Assembly: GCA_026706455.1 (NCBI GenBank)
Contig: JAPOYS010000105.1
Location: forward strand, 1-64,000
Reading direction: 5' to 3'
Length of the DNA: 64,000 bases
Origin: Chloroflexota bacterium
Lineage (GTDB): Bacteria > Chloroflexota > Anaerolineae > Aggregatilineales > Phototrophicaceae
The position numbers were made by a program, and so were the translations under genes. A model generated the notes under the pieces. It was not told where the DNA came from, did no database searches, and worked only from the letters and a program-made list of their open reading frames with translations. How positions within the stretch are numbered: the first letter of the stretch is position 1; every line of letters begins with the position of its first letter. Positions 40,977 through 51,585 of this stretch are shown in pieces.

Positions 40977-41849
40977 ATGTTCGATACGGAAGCGGTATCA
41001 ATCTCAGGTCTTTCGCGCCGTCAGTTCTTGGGGCTGGGAGCGGGGGCAGCTCTGGGAGCCGTATTGGGCGCCGGCGGCCAGGTCGCGAAGGCGAACAGCG
41101 CGCGCATCATCCGGCACGTGTACACCAATGCGCGGAAAGTATGCCTGACTTATGACGACCTCTGGAGCGAGTATTACACCTTGCGCTTCGGCCGCGAGTA
41201 CAGTCGGCATAATGTTGGTTTAACGCTTTTCCCGGTCGGCTTGGCAGTAAAGAACAACCTGGATCGGCCGCACGCTGGTTACGAAAATCTCTATCCGCGC
41301 TTGCGAGATATGGGACACGAGTTCGGCTGTCATCTGTTTACGCACCGGGACATCCGGAATTTCGGCTTGCAGCAGCTAATCGACGAAGAGATGGAACCGA
41401 CCCTGCACGTGATGCGGCGCGCGCTCGGTCCCGCTTTTCAGCCGGTGGGCCTACGCCCGCCCTATGGCGTCGTTACCGATGCTGTGCAAGAACTGTCGGC
41501 GCGCTATGGCATTCCCTTGATCTTATGGGGTCTTGACTCGCAAGACGCGATTTGCACCAAGCAAAGCGAGAGCGGCGACTGCGAATGCGACCCGCCGCCC
41601 AGCTTCGTATCGTATGCCAGCGTTTGGGGACCCGACCCGCGCGATGTGATGTGTACGCAGGAGCAATGCCTGGAGAGCTGCATTGACGCAATTGTCAATA
41701 GCTACGAGCATTATCTGCGCCCGGGCACGATTATTCTGCATCATGCGCTCAAAGCCGCCTTCCTGGCGATACCGTCTACGCTGCGCCTCCTGCGCGCCTG
41801 GAATATGCAGCCGATTCGGTTTTCCGAGCTCCTGCATTACGCGTCCTGA
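40977..41849 (+). CDS. Tat-exported polysaccharide deacetylase-like (NodB fold) protein with Cys-rich insertion
   Basis: Twin-Arg SRRQFLGLGAGAALGAVLGAGG; VCLTYDDLW; GCHLFTHRD; LRPPYG; TIILHHA; insert CTKQSESGDCECDPPP...VMCTQEQCLESC. Confidence 0.8.
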   Translation: MFDTEAVSISGLSRRQFLGLGAGAALGAVLGAGGQVAKANSARIIRHVYTNARKVCLTYDDLWSEYYTLRFGREYSRHNVGLTLFPVGLAVKNNLDRPHAGYENLYPRLRDMGHEFGCHLFTHRDIRNFGLQQLIDEEMEPTLHVMRRALGPAFQPVGLRPPYGVVTDAVQELSARYGIPLILWGLDSQDAICTKQSESGDCECDPPPSFVSYASVWGPDPRDVMCTQEQCLESCIDAIVNSYEHYLRPGTIILHHALKAAFLAIPSTLRLLRAWNMQPIRFSELLHYAS

Positions 41850-41895
41850 TTCGATTTGATTCGCCGCCCGCATGAACGGATACCGGTTGCGGCGA

Positions 41896-41925
41896 GGGCG
41901 ACTCACCGAGACGCCCCTACAATTT
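41896..41925 (-). repeat. short dispersed palindromic element, copy A
   Basis: Minus strand AAATTGTAGGGGCGTCTCGGTGAGTCGCCC; hairpin GGGCG(T)CTC-GGT-GAG(T)CGCCC; matches copy B at 59983. Confidence 0.55.
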
Positions 41926-42092
41926 CTAATTATATTGTAGGAACTACTGAGACGAATACAGTTTCCGTCGACCGGCACGGCTGTCGCGCATCCGTTGTTT
42001 AGGCTATTCAGGATACAATTATTCGTCACTGTGTACTAAGCTTTGGCAGGTGGTCGAAATGTGGTTCTCGTGGCGGAGAAGGAGTGGAGAAA

Positions 42093-43100
42093 ATGACGAT
42101 TCGTGTTGGCATCAACGGCTTCGGACGTATCGGCCGGCAAGTGCTGAAAGCGATCATGGAATACTATCCGAACGATATTGATGTGGTCGCCTTCAACGAC
42201 CTTGGCGATCTCGATACGATGGCGCATCTGTTTCGATATGATTCCAACTATGGTGTCTATTCGGGCGAGGTTGAAGCGACCGAAGGCGCGCTGGTCGTTG
42301 ATGGGAACGAGCTCAAGGCTTTGTCCGAGCGGGATCCGGCCCAGCTGCCCTGGGGTGATTTGGGCGTCGATGTCGTGATCGAAAGCACGGGCATTTTCAC
42401 CGACAAAGCCAGCGCGTCCAAGCATATTGAAGCGGGCGCGCAGAAGGTGATTATCTCGGCGCCAGCCAAAGGCGAAGATATCACCATTGTCCTGGGCGTC
42501 AACCAAGACTGGTACGACCCGGCGCGTCATCATGTCTTGTCGAACGCGTCTTGCACAACCAATTGTCTGGCGCCCGCCGCCAAGGTCGTAAACGATGCCT
42601 TCGGCATTCAGCAAGGCTTTATGACTACCATCCATAGTTACACAAACGACCAGCAGATCCTGGATTTGCCGCACAAAGATCTTCGGCGCGCGCGGGCGGC
42701 CGCCGTAAATATGATCCCAACAACCACCGGCGCCGCGCAAGCGGTCGCGCTCGTGGTTCCGGAGTTGAAGGGAAGGTTTGATGGCATGGCTGTGCGCGTG
42801 CCGACGCCAACCGGCTCGCTGGTGGATTTTGTCGCCACTGTCGAGCGCGGGCCTGGGAAACAAGAACTGATTGACGCCTTTGAAGAAGCGGCCGCTGGCC
42901 CGATGCGCGGCTATCTTGATGTATCGCACGAGCCGCTTGTCTCCAGCGATTATGTCGGAAACCCGCATTCGAGCGTCATCGACGCCCTGGCGACGGACGT
43001 GGCTGGCAATCTGGTGAAAGTTATCACCTGGTACGACAATGAGTGGGGTTACTCTTGCCGCACGGCGGACTTGACGAAGTTTGTCGGCGACCGCTTATAG
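42093..43100 (+). CDS. gap: glyceraldehyde-3-phosphate dehydrogenase, type I
   Basis: [50 protein letters not shown]. Confidence 0.98.
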   Translation: MTIRVGINGFGRIGRQVLKAIMEYYPNDIDVVAFNDLGDLDTMAHLFRYDSNYGVYSGEVEATEGALVVDGNELKALSERDPAQLPWGDLGVDVVIESTGIFTDKASASKHIEAGAQKVIISAPAKGEDITIVLGVNQDWYDPARHHVLSNASCTTNCLAPAAKVVNDAFGIQQGFMTTIHSYTNDQQILDLPHKDLRRARAAAVNMIPTTTGAAQAVALVVPELKGRFDGMAVRVPTPTGSLVDFVATVERGPGKQELIDAFEEAAAGPMRGYLDVSHEPLVSSDYVGNPHSSVIDALATDVAGNLVKVITWYDNEWGYSCRTADLTKFVGDRL

Positions 43101-43169
43101 TTGCTGCCAGACGCAAGCTGACAATCGAGAGCCGCCCTCGCTAAACCGCATCGCCGGGAGCGACCTGAC

Positions 43170-44357
43170 ATGAACAAGTTGACAGTGCGAGACATTGAGC
43201 TGGGTGGCAAGCGCGTCCTTGTTCGGGTCGACTTTAATGTGCCGCTCAATGGCGAAACCATCACGGACGACACGCGCATCCGCGCGGCGCTGCCGACGCT
43301 TGAATACATTCTATCCTGTAATCCAAGAGCGATCATCCTGCTGTCGCATCTAGGGCGCCCGAAAGGCGAGCCCACTGCCGGGATGTCGCTGGCGCCGGCC
43401 GCGCCCGCCCTGGCCAAGTTAATCGGGCAGCCTGTCGTTTTCGCAGGCGATTGCATCGGCAGTGCGGCTGATGAAGCGATAAGCGCGCTGCCGGCCGGCG
43501 GTATTGCGCTCTTGGAAAATACGCGCTTCCATCAGGGAGAAACCACGAATGACGCGCAGTTCGCCGCGGAGTTGGCGCGCCACGGTGATATCTTCGTCAA
43601 TGACGCCTTTGGGGCGGCGCATCGCGCGCACGCGTCCAATGTTGGCATCGCGAGCTATCTCAGTGCTGTCGCTGGCTTGCTGCTTGAAAGAGAGATCAAT
43701 TACCTTTCGACTGCGCTGGCGCAGCCCGAGCGCCCCTTTGTGGCGATTCTCGGCGGCGCCAAAGTCTCGGGCAAGATTGATGTGATCGACGCGCTGCTGG
43801 ACAAAGTCGATAGATTGCTGGTTGGGGGCGGCATGGCGAATACATTCTTCGCCGCCCAGGGCCGAGACATGGCCGACTCATTGGTTGAAGGCGACGCGCT
43901 GGCGATCGCGCTCAATGTTCTGGATAGAGCCGGCGCCAAGCTGGTTCTGCCGGTTGATCAACGCATTGGCGATTCCTTCAGCGACGCCGCCGCGCAACGC
44001 GTAATCGACTCGTCCACGGACGTCCCGGCCGGCTGGCAGTCGCTTGATATTGGTCCGGCAACCGTCAAGAGATTCGCGGAAGAGCTTCGCAGTGCCCAGA
44101 CGGTGGTTTGGAACGGACCGATGGGCGTCTTCGAGTTGCCAGCTTTCGCTGCGGGCACAATCGGAGTTGCGCGTGCGCTCGCCGCTCGGACGGCTGAGGG
44201 CGCAACCACCATCATCGGCGGCGGCGATTCGGCGGCGGCCGTCGAAAGCGCCGGTGTGGCAAAGCAGATGTCGCATATTTCGACCGGCGGCGGCGCCAGC
44301 CTCGAGCTGTTGGAAGGCAAGGAACTTCCCGGCATTGCTGCCTTGTCGCAGCGCTAG
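43170..44357 (+). CDS. pgk: phosphoglycerate kinase
   Basis: KRVLVRVDFNVPLNG; LLSHLGRPKG; VAILGGAKVSGKIDVI; VWNGPMGVFE; GGGDSAAAV. Confidence 0.98.
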   Translation: MNKLTVRDIELGGKRVLVRVDFNVPLNGETITDDTRIRAALPTLEYILSCNPRAIILLSHLGRPKGEPTAGMSLAPAAPALAKLIGQPVVFAGDCIGSAADEAISALPAGGIALLENTRFHQGETTNDAQFAAELARHGDIFVNDAFGAAHRAHASNVGIASYLSAVAGLLLEREINYLSTALAQPERPFVAILGGAKVSGKIDVIDALLDKVDRLLVGGGMANTFFAAQGRDMADSLVEGDALAIALNVLDRAGAKLVLPVDQRIGDSFSDAAAQRVIDSSTDVPAGWQSLDIGPATVKRFAEELRSAQTVVWNGPMGVFELPAFAAGTIGVARALAARTAEGATTIIGGGDSAAAVESAGVAKQMSHISTGGGASLELLEGKELPGIAALSQR

Positions 44358-44460
44358 CCGCGCGCCAGGTCTTAAGCAAAGGAGCCGCAACCCATTTGCG
44401 CCGGAGGCCGCGCCAGTGTACAAATAGTATAGGCTTGCTAACTCTCATCAGGAGCGACTC

Positions 44461-45234
44461 ATGGCGCGAAAGCCGATCATCGCGGGCAACTGGAAAATGA
44501 ACAAGGCGCCGGATGAGGCGGTCGCATTCCTGCGTGAGCTGGCGCCGATGATTAGCGCCTACTCGAACGTTGAACGGGTGGTCGCCCCAAGTTTTCTCGT
44601 GCTGACAGCCGTGGCGGCTGAGCTAGCGGAGTCGCCCATCGCGGTAGCGGCGCAGGACGCCCACTGGGCTGAGAACGGCGCCTATACCTCGCAGGTCTCC
44701 GTGAACATGCTCAGCCCCTTCATCGACTACATCATCATCGGTCATTCGGAATGCCGCGCTTATCTCAACGAAACTGACGCCAACGTAAATCGCAAAGCGC
44801 AAGCGATCCTGGCGGCGGGCAGAAAACCGATCATCGCAGTGGGCGAAAGTCTTGCGCAGAACGAAGCGGGCGAAACAGTTGACTTCGTCCGCGCGCAGGT
44901 GAGCGCAGCGCTGGAGGGAATTAGGCACGAGCAAATGACCGATGTTGTAATCGCCTATGAGCCGATTTGGGCGATTGGCACCGGCAAAAGCGCCAGCGGC
45001 GAATTGGCGGATGAGATCATCAGGACGGCAGTGCGCGCGACCGTCGGCGACTTTTACGGCGGCAGCATAGCCGACGCCATCCGTATACAATATGGCGGCA
45101 GCGTGAAACCAAGCAATATGGAAGAATTTATGGCGCAAGCAAATATCGATGGCGCGCTTGTTGGCGGCGCTTCTCTCGATGCCGACGACTTTGCCGCCCT
45201 GGTTGAAATCGCGGCGCGCGTGAAAGGTCCTTGA
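44461..45234 (+). CDS. tpiA: triosephosphate isomerase
   Basis: RKPIIAGNWKMNK; AYEPIWAIGTGKSAS; IQYGGSVKPSN; GALVGGASL. Confidence 0.98.
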   Translation: MARKPIIAGNWKMNKAPDEAVAFLRELAPMISAYSNVERVVAPSFLVLTAVAAELAESPIAVAAQDAHWAENGAYTSQVSVNMLSPFIDYIIIGHSECRAYLNETDANVNRKAQAILAAGRKPIIAVGESLAQNEAGETVDFVRAQVSAALEGIRHEQMTDVVIAYEPIWAIGTGKSASGELADEIIRTAVRATVGDFYGGSIADAIRIQYGGSVKPSNMEEFMAQANIDGALVGGASLDADDFAALVEIAARVKGP

Positions 45235-45259
45235 GCTGGGCGCGCTGGACTACCTCGCC

Positions 45260-46783
45260 TTGGTTGGCGCGCTCGGTCTGCTGCTCTGGCTATTTCGCCA
45301 GATTGAACGCTGGCTCCATCAACACATCTTCAAAGTGGGCTGGCTGCTGACGAACAACTATCAGATCACCACCGTCCTCTATTACATCGTCTTTCTGCCT
45401 GGCATTCTGCTGCACGAGTTCACGCTATGGCTGGCCGCCGGGCTGCTGAGAGTTCGAGCGGTTCGCGCCATTCAGTTCCCGGCGACGCAGGAAATCGGCG
45501 AACTGCGACTGAACTTCGTTCGCTTGTCGCCGCAGTCGGGCTTGCTCAGGCTTTCTTTGATACGGCTGGCGCCGTTTGTCGCGGGCCTCTGCGCTCTCTG
45601 GTTGATCGCCGCGCAGGTCTTAGATCTTGACCAGATTGTGGACGCTGCCAAGTCGGGCGAGTTGGAAGACCTGGCTGGCGCAGCTGCAAAGTTGCTTAGG
45701 ACGGCGGATTTCTGGCTTTGGTTTTACTTCGCGTTCACCTTTGCCAATACAATGTTCTCGGATTTACCCAAAGGTTTTAGCGCGCGGCATAGGTCCGCAA
45801 CGATAATCTTGACCGGAGCAATCCCTGTGGTCGCTTGGAGCGCGGCCAGCTCGATAGAGCTCTCGCTCGCCCAGGCGATCGAACGGTTGACATCCAGCTT
45901 GGCGCTGATCACGCTGCAGGTCATTGTGATGAATATCGTCATCCTTGCTGGCCTGGGCCTCATTGAGGCTTTGATCGAGCGCGTTACGGGAAAGAGCGCA
46001 ACCTTTTCCGACGGCAAAATGCTGACCATGTCACGCCAGGAAGCGCAGGAATGGAAGGCGGCTCAAGCGCAAAAGAGGCGCGCCGCCCGCCAGCGAGGGA
46101 CTGAGCGGAGTAAAGAAAAGGTCATCGCTTCCGTCTACGAATTGAAGCTGCCGATACCGGGACCGCCCGGGCGAGAACCGGTGAGCCGAAGCATTGTCAC
46201 TGTGATGGATCTAGCGGAGGCCCGCGCCGACGCTGCAGCCGCAGCCAGAGCAGACAACATGCCCGAACCCCCGACGATTCAACTGGACCAACAGTCTCAA
46301 GCCCCGCCAGCGCCGCCAGCTGACCCTGGCGACGCGCCAACAGCCAGTCAGCCAGTGAAGACGCGGAAGTATCCATACCGCCAGTCTGAAGCAACTCGAT
46401 CCGAGCGCCAAGCGCGAGCGGATGATGAGAATGCGCCCTTCAGCCGACCCTTCGCAGGCTCCGATTCCAAAGTCGATACTGCCGACGGCAATGAAACCGA
46501 TGGCGGCGAAGCAGCCGATGCCAGCCCCTTCTCGAGACCTTTCAATATGCGGACGCGACCAAGCGTTGATTTGGACTTGGATTCAGACAGCTCTCCTGCC
46601 CGGCCAAGCGATGGGCGCATCAATCCTACAGCAGCAACCGGCGAATCCGCGCCGGCGACGCCCTCCAGCCGGACTCGCCCAGCGCCGAAACCGTCCGCGG
46701 GCGCCAAGAACAAGCCGCATCAGCTGACGCGCGCCGACAGCGACGAGCTCAGCTACGAGCCGCTGGATGCCGACGGCATCTAG
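45260..46783 (+). CDS. membrane protein with long disordered C-terminal tail, unknown function
   Basis: N-terminal multi-TM region, C-terminal ~200 aa rich in P/A/S/D; follows tpiA on the same strand. Confidence 0.65.
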   Translation: MVGALGLLLWLFRQIERWLHQHIFKVGWLLTNNYQITTVLYYIVFLPGILLHEFTLWLAAGLLRVRAVRAIQFPATQEIGELRLNFVRLSPQSGLLRLSLIRLAPFVAGLCALWLIAAQVLDLDQIVDAAKSGELEDLAGAAAKLLRTADFWLWFYFAFTFANTMFSDLPKGFSARHRSATIILTGAIPVVAWSAASSIELSLAQAIERLTSSLALITLQVIVMNIVILAGLGLIEALIERVTGKSATFSDGKMLTMSRQEAQEWKAAQAQKRRAARQRGTERSKEKVIASVYELKLPIPGPPGREPVSRSIVTVMDLAEARADAAAAARADNMPEPPTIQLDQQSQAPPAPPADPGDAPTASQPVKTRKYPYRQSEATRSERQARADDENAPFSRPFAGSDSKVDTADGNETDGGEAADASPFSRPFNMRTRPSVDLDLDSDSSPARPSDGRINPTAATGESAPATPSSRTRPAPKPSAGAKNKPHQLTRADSDELSYEPLDADGI

Positions 46784-46800
46784 CCGGAAGATGACTGGCG

Positions 46801-47874
46801 CTACGAGAGCTGCGATGGCGCCGCATCTTCGTCTTGCGGCGTCGATATCCTACCCACAGCGACGAATCCGAGGGCGATGCAGGCGAGCATGAAGGCGAAG
46901 GCAATGAACTTGAACATCTGGCTGTTGGTGACCAGCGTCAAAAAGCCGAAGAAGGCGCAGACCGAATAGTAGCATAGCGCGATCTGCCTGGGGCTTAGGA
47001 TCCCGTTATCGAGCAGGCGGAAATGCAGATGCCCGCGGTCGCCGCGAAATGGATTGGCGCCGTGCCGAATGCGGTTGACGATTTGCCAACCCAAGTCCAT
47101 CAGCGGCAGCCCCATAACCAACAAGATCGTCGCCATTTTGGCGCCGCCGATGATGCTCAGCGTGCCAAGCGCGTAGCCGAGAAACCAGGCGCTGCCACCC
47201 ATGTACACGCGCGCCGGATAGAAGTTGTGTAGCAGAAAGCCCAGCAGGGCGCCAGCCAGCGCCAAGGGCAATAGACTGACGCTCGTTTGCGGCGGTTCCA
47301 GGCGCACAGCGCTATTCAGAAAGAGAACAATTGCGGCGATAAGCGCGATGCCGGCCGCCAGCCCGTCCGAGCCATCGACCAGGTTCACAGTATTCATCAT
47401 CAGAACCAGCCAGAAGAGCGTCAGCGCCACGGTCACGACTGGCGACCACTCGCCGGTCTGGCTGCCTGTAAACGGATTGTTGAAGAAGGCGATGAAGATT
47501 TGAAAGATTATCGCAATTGCTGATGTGAGGATTTGCCCCAGGAATATCTGAAACCAATTCAAGCCAATTACATCATCAATGACGCCCAGTATGAAGATTA
47601 CGGCGCTGCCCAGAATCAGCCCGGTCAGGCGAAAGATCTCGTAGGGATCCTGGCGCTCGATTGGCACTAGCTGCGCCACAATGACGGCAATCGTAAAGCC
47701 GACGAATATGGCCAAGCCGCCGAGTTTCGGCATCGAGACGCGTTCCTGGCGCCGACCGCCCGGCACCGATGTGATGCCGAAGCGGAAGCTCAGCCAGCGC
47801 GCCAATGGCACAGCCAGCAGCGCCGACGCAAGGGCAGTGTTGAATACGATGGCAAAGGCAAGTAGTCGTAACAT
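46801..47874 (-). CDS. MraY/WecA-like UDP-sugar:polyprenyl-phosphate transferase
   Basis: KLGGLAIFVGF; NTVNLVDGSDGLAAG; GDRGHLHFRLLD (HLHHRL-like). Confidence 0.92.
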   Translation of the reverse strand: MLRLLAFAIVFNTALASALLAVPLARWLSFRFGITSVPGGRRQERVSMPKLGGLAIFVGFTIAVIVAQLVPIERQDPYEIFRLTGLILGSAVIFILGVIDDVIGLNWFQIFLGQILTSAIAIIFQIFIAFFNNPFTGSQTGEWSPVVTVALTLFWLVLMMNTVNLVDGSDGLAAGIALIAAIVLFLNSAVRLEPPQTSVSLLPLALAGALLGFLLHNFYPARVYMGGSAWFLGYALGTLSIIGGAKMATILLVMGLPLMDLGWQIVNRIRHGANPFRGDRGHLHFRLLDNGILSPRQIALCYYSVCAFFGFLTLVTNSQMFKFIAFAFMLACIALGFVAVGRISTPQDEDAAPSQLS

Positions 47875-48494
47875 CAGGTGCCGAACATGCGGTCGCCGGC
47901 GTCGCCCAAGCCGGGAACGATGAAGCCGATTTCATTCAGTCGCTCGTCCAGCTCGGCCACATGAATCGGCACATCGGGATGAGCGGCCGAGAGCGCGTCC
48001 ACGCCTTCGGGCGCGGCCAATATGCCGAGAAACTTTATCCGCTTAGCGCCCCACTTTTTCAAGATCTTGACCGTTGCGATAGCTGAACCGCCGGTCGCCA
48101 ACATCGGATCCAGCACCAGGCATACTTGTACGGTGGGAGCAGCCGGTAGCTTATTATAATACTCAACCGGACGCAAGGTTTCTTCGTCGCGATACAAACC
48201 GATATGCCAAACCTGAACCGCTGGCAGCAGCTCCTGTATGCCGTCGACCAAGCCCAAACCGGCGCGCAGAATCGGCACCAAGCCAATGACTTCGCTCGCC
48301 TCCCAGCCCTTGGCTTCGCCCATGGGCGTGTTGACCGACGCGGGCTTCAACTGTAGATCCAGCGTCGCTTCGTAGCAGAGTAGCAGCGCCAGTTCGCGCG
48401 CCAGCTCGCGAAACTTGCGATGGTCGGTGGCCTTATCGCGCAGCCGGGTCAGTTTGTGCTTGACGAGCGGGTGAGACGAAACATGTATAGGCAA
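47874..48494 (-). CDS. upp: uracil phosphoribosyltransferase
   Basis: [64 protein letters not shown]. Confidence 0.97.
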   Translation of the reverse strand: MPIHVSSHPLVKHKLTRLRDKATDHRKFRELARELALLLCYEATLDLQLKPASVNTPMGEAKGWEASEVIGLVPILRAGLGLVDGIQELLPAVQVWHIGLYRDEETLRPVEYYNKLPAAPTVQVCLVLDPMLATGGSAIATVKILKKWGAKRIKFLGILAAPEGVDALSAAHPDVPIHVAELDERLNEIGFIVPGLGDAGDRMFGT

Positions 48495-48625
48495 GGAAAG
48501 ATCCTTTCTGCTCCCGTCGGGTTTGGCGGCGCGGGCCTCTGCCTGATTTTATAAAGCGAGGATTGAATCCGCAATCCACTCGTCTATACTGGCAGCCATT
48601 CACCCGAAAAGCGACAGTGCAAACC

Positions 48626-49666
48626 ATGTCCGAGGAGCGGCGCGTCGTCAGCGGCCAAGCGAAAAAGACCGACCGAGACAACATCGCGCTGCGCCCCCGG
48701 CGGCTGGCCGACATCGTGGGCCAGGACCGCGTGCGCGAGAACCTGAGCATCATTATTGATGCCGCCACCGCTCGGCAAGAGCCCATTGACCATATTCTAT
48801 TCTATGGGCCGCCAGGCTTGGGCAAGACCTCGCTGGCTTACGTGATCGCCAATGAGGCGGGCGCCAATATCCGCGTGACGGCGGGACCCGCCATTGAACG
48901 CGCCGGCGACCTCGCCGCCATACTCACGCACCTGAAGCAGGGCGATATCCTGTTCATCGATGAAGTGCATCGATTGGGCAAAGCGGTCGAAGAGATCCTG
49001 TATCCGGCGATGGAAGATTTTGTGCTGGACATCGTGATCGGCAAGGGACCGGCGGCGAAGACGCTGCGGCTGAACCTGCCGCGCTTTACCGTCATTGGCG
49101 CGACTACCCGCTTGGCGCTTTTGGCATCGCCCCTGCGCGATCGCTTCGGCGCTCGCTTCCGGCTGGACTTTTACGATCCGGCTGCTATTGAACGGATCGT
49201 TACGCGCGCCGCCAACATGCTGGACCTTGAGATGGATGATGAGGCGGCGCTCGAGATTGCGCAACGCGCTCGCGGCACGCCTCGCGTCGGTTTGCGGCTC
49301 CTGCGCCGAGTCCGCGATTACGCGGAAGCGCGCGCTGATGGCGTGATCACTATTGCGGCGACGCGGGAAGCGCTGGCTCTCATGGACATCGATCAGCTCG
49401 GGCTTGATGATGTCGACCGGCGAATTCTGTCGACAATCATCGAGAAATTTGGTGGCGGTCCCGTTGGTCTCGATACGATCGGCGCCGCCATCAGCGAAGA
49501 CAGCGCCACCATCATGGATGTCTACGAGCCGTACCTGATCCAACTCGGCTTCATTGATCGCACGCCGCGCGGCCGCGCCTGTACGATTCACGCCTACAAA
49601 CATCTTGGAATCCATTTCGAAGACGAGGCCGCAGATCCATCTGAGGGTCAGCAGCGTCTGCTATGA
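48626..49666 (+). CDS. ruvB: Holliday junction DNA helicase RuvB
   Basis: [80 protein letters not shown]. Confidence 0.98.
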   Translation: MSEERRVVSGQAKKTDRDNIALRPRRLADIVGQDRVRENLSIIIDAATARQEPIDHILFYGPPGLGKTSLAYVIANEAGANIRVTAGPAIERAGDLAAILTHLKQGDILFIDEVHRLGKAVEEILYPAMEDFVLDIVIGKGPAAKTLRLNLPRFTVIGATTRLALLASPLRDRFGARFRLDFYDPAAIERIVTRAANMLDLEMDDEAALEIAQRARGTPRVGLRLLRRVRDYAEARADGVITIAATREALALMDIDQLGLDDVDRRILSTIIEKFGGGPVGLDTIGAAISEDSATIMDVYEPYLIQLGFIDRTPRGRACTIHAYKHLGIHFEDEAADPSEGQQRLL

Positions 49667-50727
49667 ACGTCGCCGACTTCGATTATGATCTGCCGGCATC
49701 TTACATCGCGCAAAGTCCAGCCGAGCCGCGGGATTCCGCCAGACTATTGCGCCTGGATCGTCAGAGCGGCGCCATTTCGCATTCCGTATTCTCAAATATA
49801 GTCGACCTTTTGCGCCGGGATGATGTGCTTTTGCTCAACAATACGCGCGTAATACCCGCTCGTCTGCGGGCGCTTAAGTTGACCGGCGGCAAAGTTGAAA
49901 TCTTGTTGCTAAAGCGGTTGAGCGCGCGGCGCTGGCAGGCCCTTGTCGGCGGCCGAGGGATTCGCCCGAGCCTGCGTTTGCGCATCGACGACAGTGACAT
50001 CACTTGTACAATTGTCGAGCAATTGGAGATGTCCCAGCGCGTCATCGATTTCAGCGAGCCGATTGACGACGAATTGCCTCGGCTTGGCGAGATGCCATTG
50101 CCGCCATACATTCATTCGAAGCTCCGGGAATGCGAGCGCTACCAGACGGTGTACAGCGAGATTGACGGCTCGGCGGCCGCGCCAACAGCCGGCTTGCACT
50201 TCACGCCCGAGCTGCTTGGAAAACTCGAAGACAAGGGCGTGAAACTTGCGACTTGCACCTTGCGCATCGGGTTGGATACCTTTCAGCCGGTTAGCGCGAA
50301 GCGGGTACGCGATCATAAGATGCACCGCGAGCATGCGGCGCTGGATTCAGGCAACGCCGCCATCATCAACGAGGGCAGACGAGCCGGCGGGCGGGTCATC
50401 GCCGTCGGCACAACTTCAGCGCGCACGCTTGAAACCGCCGCCATCCTCAGCGCCGGCGGGCGCGTCGATAAGCCGCGCAGCGATAATGAACGAGCGAACG
50501 CTTTCCCTATTCGCGCGTTTCGGCAGGACACCAGCCTGTTCATTTACCCCGGTTACCGCTGGCGCGCCGTCGACGCCATGATCACGAATTTTCATCTGCC
50601 GCGCTCCACGCTGCTGATGATGCTTAGCGCCTTCGCGGGCCGTGAGACTTTGCTCGCTGCTTATGAAGTGGCGAAGCAAGCCGGCTACCGCTTTTACTCT
50701 TTTGGCGATGCCATGTTCATCACCTGA
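49663..50727 (+). CDS. queA: S-adenosylmethionine:tRNA ribosyltransferase-isomerase
   Basis: [69 protein letters not shown]. Confidence 0.97.
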   Translation: MNVADFDYDLPASYIAQSPAEPRDSARLLRLDRQSGAISHSVFSNIVDLLRRDDVLLLNNTRVIPARLRALKLTGGKVEILLLKRLSARRWQALVGGRGIRPSLRLRIDDSDITCTIVEQLEMSQRVIDFSEPIDDELPRLGEMPLPPYIHSKLRECERYQTVYSEIDGSAAAPTAGLHFTPELLGKLEDKGVKLATCTLRIGLDTFQPVSAKRVRDHKMHREHAALDSGNAAIINEGRRAGGRVIAVGTTSARTLETAAILSAGGRVDKPRSDNERANAFPIRAFRQDTSLFIYPGYRWRAVDAMITNFHLPRSTLLMMLSAFAGRETLLAAYEVAKQAGYRFYSFGDAMFIT

Positions 50728-50906
50728 ATCGCGCGAGCCCGTCATGCTCAATCTAGGGCTTGACTGCGCGCAGGTTGGCGTACTAGAATAGCGTCCGCCC
50801 GGCGCACATTGCCGGGCATTATAAGATATTGCCAATTTTCCTCGCGCACGGAGTCCAGAGCGGCGTCTGTCGCGGAGAATCGAAGCGAAGATTGGGGTCG
50901 GGCAGC

Positions 50907-51218
50907 ATGTATGCAATCATACGAAGTGGCGGCAAGCAGTATCGCGCGGAGGTGGGCGCGACCATAGACGTCGATCGCTTGCCGCAAGGCGTCGGCGAAT
51001 CAATAGAGATTTCCGATGTGCTTCTGGTCGCGAACGGCGAGCAAGCGCATATTGGACGCCCGCGCGTTGAAGGGGCTACCGTCACCGCAACGGTGGTCGA
51101 GCAGTTTCGCGGCAAGAAGATCATCGTGTTTAAGTACCGTCAGCGTACGAATTACCGCCGCAAACAGGGCCATCGCCAATATTACACGCGGCTGCGCATC
51201 GAAGACATCAAGGTCTAG
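50907..51218 (+). CDS. rplU: 50S ribosomal protein L21
   Basis: MYAIIRSGGKQYRAEVGATIDVDRL...KYRQRTNYRRKQGHRQYYTRLRIEDI. Confidence 0.97.
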   Translation: MYAIIRSGGKQYRAEVGATIDVDRLPQGVGESIEISDVLLVANGEQAHIGRPRVEGATVTATVVEQFRGKKIIVFKYRQRTNYRRKQGHRQYYTRLRIEDIKV

Positions 51219-51243
51219 CAACGGGTAAAGGAGGCGGATCGCA

Positions 51244-51531
51244 ATGGCGCACAAAAAGGGCGGCGGATCGTCGAGCAACGGACGCGACAGCAACTCAAAG
51301 CGGCTTGGCGTCAAGAATTACGGCGGGCAGTATGTGATTCCAGGCAATATTATCGTCCGGCAGCGCGGCAGCAAGTTTCGCCCGGGCGAGGGTGTGGGCA
51401 TGGGCAAGGACTACACGATTTTCGCCACGCGCGCTGGTTTCGTCACCTTTGAGAGAATCCGCGGACGCAAAGGGCAGAAGCGCATTTCCGTGTATAGTAC
51501 GCATGCGAAGACCGGTCAAAGTCTAGGCTGA
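51244..51531 (+). CDS. rpmA: 50S ribosomal protein L27
   Basis: [42 protein letters not shown]. Confidence 0.98.
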   Translation: MAHKKGGGSSSNGRDSNSKRLGVKNYGGQYVIPGNIIVRQRGSKFRPGEGVGMGKDYTIFATRAGFVTFERIRGRKGQKRISVYSTHAKTGQSLG

Positions 51532-51585
51532 GTCGCCAGCAATAGACATTAGCGCTGCGCGCGCCGCAAAACTGTGGAGGAATCA

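Noticed and set aside
42036-42968. 310-aa antisense ORF opposite gap
   Set aside because: Overlaps the strongly supported GAPDH; no recognisable domain.
48797-49615. 272-aa antisense ORF opposite ruvB
   Set aside because: Mirror ORF of a conserved gene with no protein-like features.
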